From contig OX457057.1 of the NCBI GenBank assembly GCA_949752795.1, positions 104,683,513-104,747,512 of the forward strand: a DNA stretch of 64,000 nt. Reading direction: 5' to 3'. Origin of the DNA: Hyperoodon ampullatus. Lineage: Eukaryota > Chordata > Mammalia > Artiodactyla > Ziphiidae. Below, piece after piece: positions 57,621 to 64,000 of the stretch. Both the position numbers and the translations under genes were made by a program. The notes beneath the pieces were generated by a model. It saw nothing but the letters and a program-made list of their open reading frames with translations. It ran no database searches and was not told where the DNA came from. Position 1 is the first letter of the stretch. Each line of letters begins with the position of its first letter.

Positions 57621-60000
57621 CTACAATTCAGGAAACAAGGGTCAATGCCAAGGGAAGCTTTGGAACATCTACAACCAAATCCTTCATTACTAAAAAGCAA
57701 AACAGGGACTTCTATAGTAAATTAGAAATATACAAAACAGGAGAGGCATGAAAAAAGAAGACATAAGAATAGAAAGAGTATTATGATGATAGTTTTGATA
57801 CCTACAGCAGATCTGCCAATAGCAGATAAAAAAGCTACGCTTTTTGAGACCAAGCAACTGAAATCTTGAGACCAAATAAGAGGAGAACGTATTGGACTTG
57901 GGTTTTGAAGATGGGAATTCAGATCCTGGTTTTGTCACTTATGAGCTACGTGACCTTGACTACATCTCTGGATCTCAGAAAAATGGAGGTAATGATATCT
58001 GTCTTACCTACAGTAAAGAGCTCTTGTGAGGATCAAATCAAATGGATGTGAACTTGATTTGCAAACTGTAATTACACATATAAGGTATTGTTATTCTTAG
58101 TTAACCAGAAGTGGCACAGACCTGAAACCTCACGTTAACTAAATATGGCTAATAATTCTGAAGAATGCTAAATTCGAAGTGTTGTTACTTTTATCTCCAC
58201 TTGAATGATGAAGAAACGAAGGCATAGAGAATAGAAGTGATTTGGTCAAGGTCAGAGTGCTAGCTATGGCATAATGAAGAATGATACTTAATTAAATTGA
58301 TTTTTGGCCTAAGATAGAAGTCACACCCTTCTCTCCAAACATATAACAAGTACAAGTATTAATTATGGTGACAGCCACATCCACTGCCTCTTCCCCACTT
58401 GCCCAGCTGACAGCCGACTCAGTCTGTAAAGGATTGACCAGCTCTTCTCTCTGTACTGGAGGCTGCTGACTGGGGATAACTACAGGGGTGCTTTAATTAA
58501 CTGAATATTCTTGAGAGCCTCCTTCTGTGGTTTGGATGTGAAGGTAAGGAGAGGATGGGTCTTTGAGCCCAAGAAGAGAGTGGAACAGACCCAAGGAAGT
58601 GTGGGGGAGAGACCATGAGAGGAAAAGGTGAAGAGAGTTCCCTCATCACGAGAGCTGCCTTAGATCCTGAGGGTTTTCCGGTCTAGTTCCTGTCCCACTG
58701 TCTGGGTATCCTTTAAACAAACACCTTATATTTATAATGGTCTGCACAAACCTCTCTTTCTTATAGCCAAGAAAGTCCAACATGATGGATGCTGAGCACT
58801 TCTCAACTGGACTTCTCAGCTTCCTTATTTATATTCCTGCCTCTCATCTTTGCCTCCATCTAACCCATTTTACATGCATTAATCTTACAGGTAGACCTTA
58901 AAGTACAATCCAAACATGTCAGTTTCCTAATCGCTAATCTTCCATTGCTCCCAAGGGCTGTGGAATAAACTTCAGACTAACAGCATGGCCTTCAAAGTTA
59001 AATATTGCATGCCACATAGGAAATGCCCATAGATATTAGCCCTTTCCAGCCAGACTTCCCACTACATCCTTTCAAAGTCTATATTGTAATCTTTGCATAT
59101 CAAGTGATTTACTGATTTGCTGCTTTCAATGAAAAAATACATAAGCAAAGCACATTTGCTATTTTTCAAATGTAAGAGGTAAACATTATGAACATAGGGG
59201 ATATCTTTGGCATCTTGCGTCTTCCAGCCTTTAAGGGGTTGGAATTATCTTATTAGCTCCTATGCTTTTATAAAGTAGATGAAGGTAATGGATTAGGGAC
59301 AGAACTGGAGAAGCAAGCTAGATGAATTTATATTATATAGAAGAGAGAGTTACTGATGGAAGAAAAAGTACCCATAAAAATGAAGCAGAGGAAACAAAAA
59401 CCTGTGCATAGGCTGGGTTGGGAGGATGTTTTGGAGGTTTTAGAGTATAGGAGAAGAGAGGCTTTGGGGTAGCTGCCATGCATGGCCATTCATGTGGGAG
59501 ATTTGGGAGAAAAAGTATGAAAGAAGGTAGTATGAAGTTTAGCTGTGTAATATGAATGCAACACACCCCATCCCCTGCCTTGGCATTTTATTGAACACTG
59601 TTTTAAAGATTTAATTTGCTTTTTAATTGTTTTTACTTGACAGATTGATATCCAAGACATTGCAGGCTAGTACTGGTTATAATTATACTATGCATCTTCA
59701 CACACTGTGCATTGTGCACCTACAATTTATAGTTCCCTCCTCTCCTTTATCACCAGTTATCCAAATTCTACTTATATTCAAGGCTGTTCAGATGGCAGGA
59801 CTCGCATGAAACCCCCTTTTGATATGCCAAACCAAAATTAAAAGATTGTCTCTTTCCTCTTCCTCAACACGTTTCTTTGCCTTTAGTATAGCATCTGTCT
59901 CCCTCTACCTTGTCTCTAGTCTGTCTCTGGCACTAATTTGTAAGCTTTTCAAGGGAAAAAAATGTCTTAATCATATTTGTAAGTCCTATAACGCTTTGAT
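57621..60000 (-). other. VTCN1 upstream intron (part), MIRs and unique sequence
   Basis: Intron start within the window. MIR-like repeats at about 57,880-58,090 (GACTTGGGTTTTGAAGATGG, CTACGTGACCTTGACTACAT) and about 58,190-58,285. I searched for the leader exon here and did not find it. Confidence 0.6.
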
Positions 60001-60002
60001 GG

Positions 60003-60530
60003 TTAATTTTATGTGTCAGCTTGACTGGGCCCCAGAGTGCCCAGATATTTGGTCAGACGTTCTGGGTGTGTCTCTGAAGGAGATTAATATTTGAATCACT
60101 AAAGCAGATCACCCTCCTTAATGTGGGTGGGCCTCATCCAATCAATTAAAGACCTAAATAGAACAAAAAGGCTGAGCAAGAGGGAACTCGTGCTGCCTTT
60201 GAGCTGGGACACAAGTCTCTCCCTGCCTTCAGACTTGAACTGAAACATTGTCTCTCTTTGGATCTACAGTCTGCCAGCTTTGGGGCTGGAACTACTCCAT
60301 TGGCTCTCCTGGTTCTCAAGCCTTTGGACTTAGACTGGAACTAAACTGTCTGGGTCTCCAGCTTGCTGCCTGCAGATCTTAGGACTTCTCAGAGTCCATA
60401 ATCATGTGATTCAATTCTTTCTAAATCTCCCTCTCTCTCTGCCTCTCAATCCCTTTCTCCCTATACTTCCATCCTATTGGTTCTGTTTCTCTGGAGAACC
60501 TGACATATAAATTCTGGTACCAAGAAGTGG
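60003..60530 (+). repeat. Mammal-wide LTR-like repeat
   Basis: ATTTTATGTGTCAGCTTGAC, CCAGATATTTGGTCAGACGT, GTGGGCCTCATCCAATCAAT and a GTTCTGTTTCTCTGGAGAA end are shared by a common ancient mammalian repeat. It lies directly before MaLR-internal-like sequence. Family name uncertain. Confidence 0.5.
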
Positions 60531-61445
60531 GGTACTGCTGTAATAGGTACCTAAGCATGTGGAGGAAGTTTTGGAACTGGGTAATGGGTAGAGGCTGGAA
60601 GAGTTTTGAGGTGCGTGCTAGAAATGTGGATGTTAAGGGAGATTCTGGTGAGATCTCAGATGGGAAATAAGGAACATGTTATTGGAAACAGGAAGGAAAC
60701 AGTCCTTGTTAGAAAATGGCATAAGAACTTGGCTGAATTGTGTTCTAGTGTTTTGTGGAAGGTAAAACTTGTAAGTGATAAAATTGGATATTTAGCTAAG
60801 GAGATTTCTAAGCAAAGTGTTGAAAGAGGGGCTTGGTTACTCCTGACTGCTTCTACTAAAATATGAGAAAGGAGAGAGATGAATTGGAGAAGGAATTGTT
60901 AAGCAAAAAAGAACCATAACTTGAAGATTTGGAAAGTTCTCAGCCTATCCATATTGCAAAAAATGAGAAGACTGTTCTGAAGATAGCACTCAGGGTGTGG
61001 GTGAACAACCATTTAATAAGGAGATCATAGGTATGACTCATGAGGATTTTAACAGCCACCTCAACAGAAGCCAGGAATAGAGATAGGATTATATACTGCC
61101 AGCTTGGTACAGAAAAACTAAAGGGAATAGAAAAATGAGACAAAATGAAAGAAAGCTGTCAGACTTCGTAGATCTTACAGAACCAGACCATGGAGCTATT
61201 CAGCTCTATGCTTCAGCAGGCCAAGGGCCTCTATTGCAACAGGCTGGAGGGCCTCTAATGGAATGAACATGGAATGTTCAATGAACAATGGAATGGCCCC
61301 TTAGAGATGGGGCCATCTGGAGCCTAGGTGGGGGGGTGGCAGTGGGACTTCTCAACTGCTAGAATTGTGAGAAAATAAATTTCTATTGTTTAAGCTACCC
61401 AGTGTATGGTATTTTGTTATGGCAGCCTGAGCAAACTAAGACAAG
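60531..61445 (+). mobile_element. MaLR (ERVL-type) internal sequence and LTR end
   Basis: Ancient endogenous-retrovirus-like remnant. TGGTACCAAGAAGTGGGGTA, GGAACTGGGTAATGGGTAGA and GTTTTGAGGTGCGTGCTAGA match MaLR internal regions as I recall them. It ends with an LTR-type terminus (AATAAATTTCTATTGTTTAA, TTTTGTTATGGCAGCCTGAG). No long reading frame, and non-coding now. Confidence 0.6.
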
Positions 61446-62258
61446 TGCCTAGTGCTGTGTTTCTACAGAGAAAAATAATATTTGTTGAGTGAATGAATAA
61501 ATGAATGAATGAAAATCAGTAGAAATCAAAGCACTGTTTGAGATAATGATTCTATCCAAAATGATTGTAGGAGTAAGGAACATTTGGCTAGATTATCCCA
61601 TCTAAATTTGGGGGAAATGTGAGTCAGTGAAAAAGAAAGCAATGAAAATACACCATGATTCTCAATAAAATCATAGAGCAAGCGTAACTATGTTAGAGCA
61701 AGGGTAAATTTGATTGTAGTTTATAAAGTTCCATTAAAGTTGAATTGAAAAATTACTTTTTAGAAAAAATACATGATTAGCACAGTTTATGGAGAGAATG
61801 AAATGGTAATGACATATCTTAGTTGAGTAATTATGTTACTGAATTAATTTTAATGTGTTGGCCTTGAGCCCACAGGTGGAGAATTTGTTGAAATATCTCT
61901 TAGAAAACTTAATGATTAAAAATAGGCAGCTGTGGAGTGCCCCAGGGACCCACCACAGGCTCTAGCTCATTTAAGGTTGCATTAAAGATGTGGCAGATGG
62001 AATGCATGTAATGTTGATTAAATCCCCCCTCCTTGTAGCAAATCAGGAGGAGGAATAAAAGCCAGTGAGAATTTAAGAAACCATGAGGACCTGGCCATTG
62101 CTTTGCACCCAGAAAGCAATCAATAAATACTTATTTGTTAGGTGAATAAATGGTGGTTACAAGTGATAAAATGAGATTTACTTTGCAAGCAACAGTATAT
62201 AAATATGGCTTCTCTCAAAAAGAAATCTGTTTTCAATTTTGCAAACAAATATTGGCTC
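61446..62258 (-). other. VTCN1 intron, unique sequence
   Basis: A short (AATG)n run near 61,492-61,513. No other feature recognised. Confidence 0.4.
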
Positions 62259-62274
62259 AAGGAGCTATGTTCTA

Positions 62275-62679
62275 CTCTTGCACTGCTGGTGGGAATGTGA
62301 ATTGGTACAGCCTCTATGGAGAACAGTATGGAGGTTCCTTAAAAAACTACAAATAGAACTACCATATGACCCAGCAATCCCACTACTAGGCATATACCCT
62401 GAGAAAACCATAATTCAAAAAGAGACATGTACCAAAATGTTCATTGCAGCTCTATTCACAATAGCCCGGAGATGGAAACAACCTAAGTGTCCATCATCGG
62501 ATGAATGGACAAAGAAGATGTGGCACATATATATAATGGAATATTACTCAGCCATAAAAAGAAACAAAATTGAGCTATTTGTAATGAGGTGGATAGACCT
62601 AGAGTCTGTCATACAGAGTGAAGTAAGTCAGAAAGAGAAAGACAAATACCGTATGCTAACACATATATATGGAATTTAA
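62275..62679 (+). pseudogene. L1 ORF2 C-terminal fragment
   Basis: About 135 codons open to the normal ORF2 stop, carrying the C-terminal region ([40 protein letters not shown]). It has no start, endonuclease or RT, so it is non-functional despite being open. Confidence 0.9.
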
Positions 62680-63012
62680 GGGGAAAAAATGTCATGAAGA
62701 ACCTAGGGGTAAAACAGGAATAAAGACACAGACCTACTTGAGAATGGACTTGAGGATATGGGGAGGGGGAAGGGTAAGCTGTGACAAAGCGAGAGAGAGG
62801 CATGGACATATATACAGTACCAAACGTAAGGTAGATAGATAGTGGGAAGCAGCCGCATAGCACAGGGAGATCAGCTCGGTGCTTTGTGACCACCTGGAGG
62901 GGTGGGATAGGGAGGGTGGGAGGGAGGGAGACGCAAGAGGGAAGGGATATGGGAACAGATGTATATGTATGACTGATTCACTTTGTTATAAAGCAGAAAC
63001 TAATAAAAAAAA
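62275..63012 (+). mobile_element. Young L1, 5'-truncated, in VTCN1 intron
   Basis: 738 bp: end of ORF2 (from about [19 protein letters not shown]), 3' UTR, poly(A). Perfect 16-bp TSD aaggagctatgttcta (62,259-62,274 and 63,013-63,028). Nearly identical to the corresponding part of the full-length copy (about 43,112-43,851). Antisense to VTCN1. Confidence 0.95.
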
Positions 63013-63028
63013 AAGGAGCTATGTTCTA

Positions 63029-63800
63029 GGAACCACACAGTCTGGCCTAATATGACTCTCCAGACCTCTTAACCACCAGGGACTCTTGTGTGGTTTGTTG
63101 AGGGTAAAAGGGCTTTAAGAGATGGTTAGAGGCAGCTATCTACTGATACAGAATTTTGTTAAACAGGCACGGGTTTCAAGAATTCCATTGGTCTCTAAGA
63201 TTCCATCAAAGCTCTTTAAAGTTAGAAGTCCCATCCACTTACTGAAAATGAATTCTCTAGCTCATGAGGGCTAATTACTATCACAGCTCTGGTCTGCATG
63301 GGAAAAGAGGAGCTGTCAAAGGGCGGGAGCAAGCTGAAATTGGAACCATTTTGTTTTCACACGAGTGGGCACTATTCAATTGCCCTCTTGCAGTAGGAGC
63401 AGGAATCTCTTGGGAAGTGGGGTTATAGGTAACACAGGCAAGGATTCTTTACCGAAATTACGATTCTGGGTTGCCCAACACCACTGGATGAAACCTGGGA
63501 AATGAACTTTCCTTTGAAATGACTCAGTAAGACAAGTTCTGTAGATTTCAGTAGCACAGAGAGCATCCTCAGCTTCTGCTGTAACCCAGCTGTCCAGATG
63601 GGCACCATAGCACATGGTTTAAAGGTGGAAACACATAGGCTTAAGCCTGCACCAGTGGGACCTGTGGTGGCACCTGTGGGCGCCACTCTTGCCAGAGAAG
63701 AGGGCAGGGTTGGGGATAACAGTTGCTCTTGTGAGAAGACAGCAGAAAGGATGCTGGGCCAGGCTAGATAAAGGAATGATGTAAGGAAGCAGCAGCAGAG
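63029..63800 (-). other. VTCN1 intron, unique sequence
   Basis: No feature recognised. Confidence 0.35.
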
Positions 63801-64000
63801 CATTGGCGTTTGAGAACAGGTATCAGGCTGTCTGTGTTCAAGTCCCAGCTCTGCCACTCACTGGATATGGGACCTTGGGCAAGTTTTCTAACTTCTCTAT
63901 TCCATAATTTTTTTAATCTGTAAAATGGGGATGCTAATAATAGTAGCTTCCTCAGAGGGCCCCTGAAAGGACTAAGTGATACAATACAGGTAAAGAGCTT
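63800..64000 (+). repeat. MIR SINE at right edge
   Basis: GTGTTCAAGTCCCAGCTCTG, GGGACCTTGGGCAAGTTTTC, ATCTGTAAAATGGGGATGCT. A well-preserved MIR, possibly continuing beyond the window. Confidence 0.8.

Larger units (their letters stand above)
47870..64000 (-). other. VTCN1: VTCN1 gene, 3' portion (gene extent in window)
   Basis: Minus-strand gene for B7-H4/B7x, a B7-family surface ligand that inhibits T-cell activation. Coding exons in transcript order: 57,620-57,273 (IgV), 54,403-54,125 (IgC), 48,850-48,729 (C-terminal tail and stop). All are phase-compatible (phase 1 junctions), open and strongly similar to human B7-H4. The first coding exon (signal/leader) was not found up to 64,000 and presumably lies beyond the right edge. 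The donor after the IgV exon is non-canonical (see that entry), so functionality is uncertain. The 3' boundary at about 47.87 kb is a guess from an AATAAA-like sequence. Confidence 0.9.

Overview
The window is mammalian nuclear DNA, almost certainly from a cetacean. The main evidence is six tRNA-Glu-derived CHR SINEs whose heads read like 'cttccctggtggcgcagtgg', together with long and short CHR forms that I recall as typical of whales and dolphins, and young cetartiodactyl-type L1s. There is no bacterial or organellar gene organisation. Most open frames longer than 60 codons are repeat-derived or chance. The gene calls rest on exon-by-exon recognition with splice sites and phases that I checked by hand.

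Layout. (1) 1-9,000: the whole coding region of TRIM45 on the minus strand, six exons, 1,743 bp, 580 codons, no lesion. Its CpG-island promoter lies at about 9.15-10.33 kb. (2) 10.3-47.9 kb: intergenic DNA with no recognised protein-coding gene. It consists of L2, MIR, old L1, an MLT1-type LTR, hAT fragments, CHR SINEs and simple repeats. The largest feature is a full-length young L1 (36,582-43,851, plus strand) with an intact ORF1 and a broken ORF2. It sits inside the 5' part of an older L1 (about 35.8-47.16 kb), which also carries a CHR SINE. (3) 47.9-64.0 kb: the 3' three coding exons of VTCN1 (B7-H4, a T-cell co-inhibitory ligand) on the minus strand. They encode the IgV domain, the IgC domain and the C-terminal hydrophobic tail. 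The upstream coding exon for the signal/leader region is not found and presumably lies beyond the right edge. The TRIM45-VTCN1 order and orientation match what I recall of human chromosome 1p13.

The observation most worth checking is in VTCN1. All three coding exons are open and well conserved, but the splice donor after the IgV exon reads GGAG|CTAAGT where the phase demands GGAG|GTAAGT. The +1 G appears as C. Unless this is a sequencing error, normal IgV-IgC splicing should fail. The possible outcomes are an in-frame IgV-less product or a truncated product lacking the IgC domain and membrane anchor.

TRIM45 (a RING/B-box/filamin-type ubiquitin ligase) and VTCN1 are neighbours but not a functional unit. 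Nothing here looks like an operon, CRISPR or defence island. Repeat family names are from memory of consensus sequences. Boundaries are firm where target-site duplications (TSDs) were found and approximate elsewhere.
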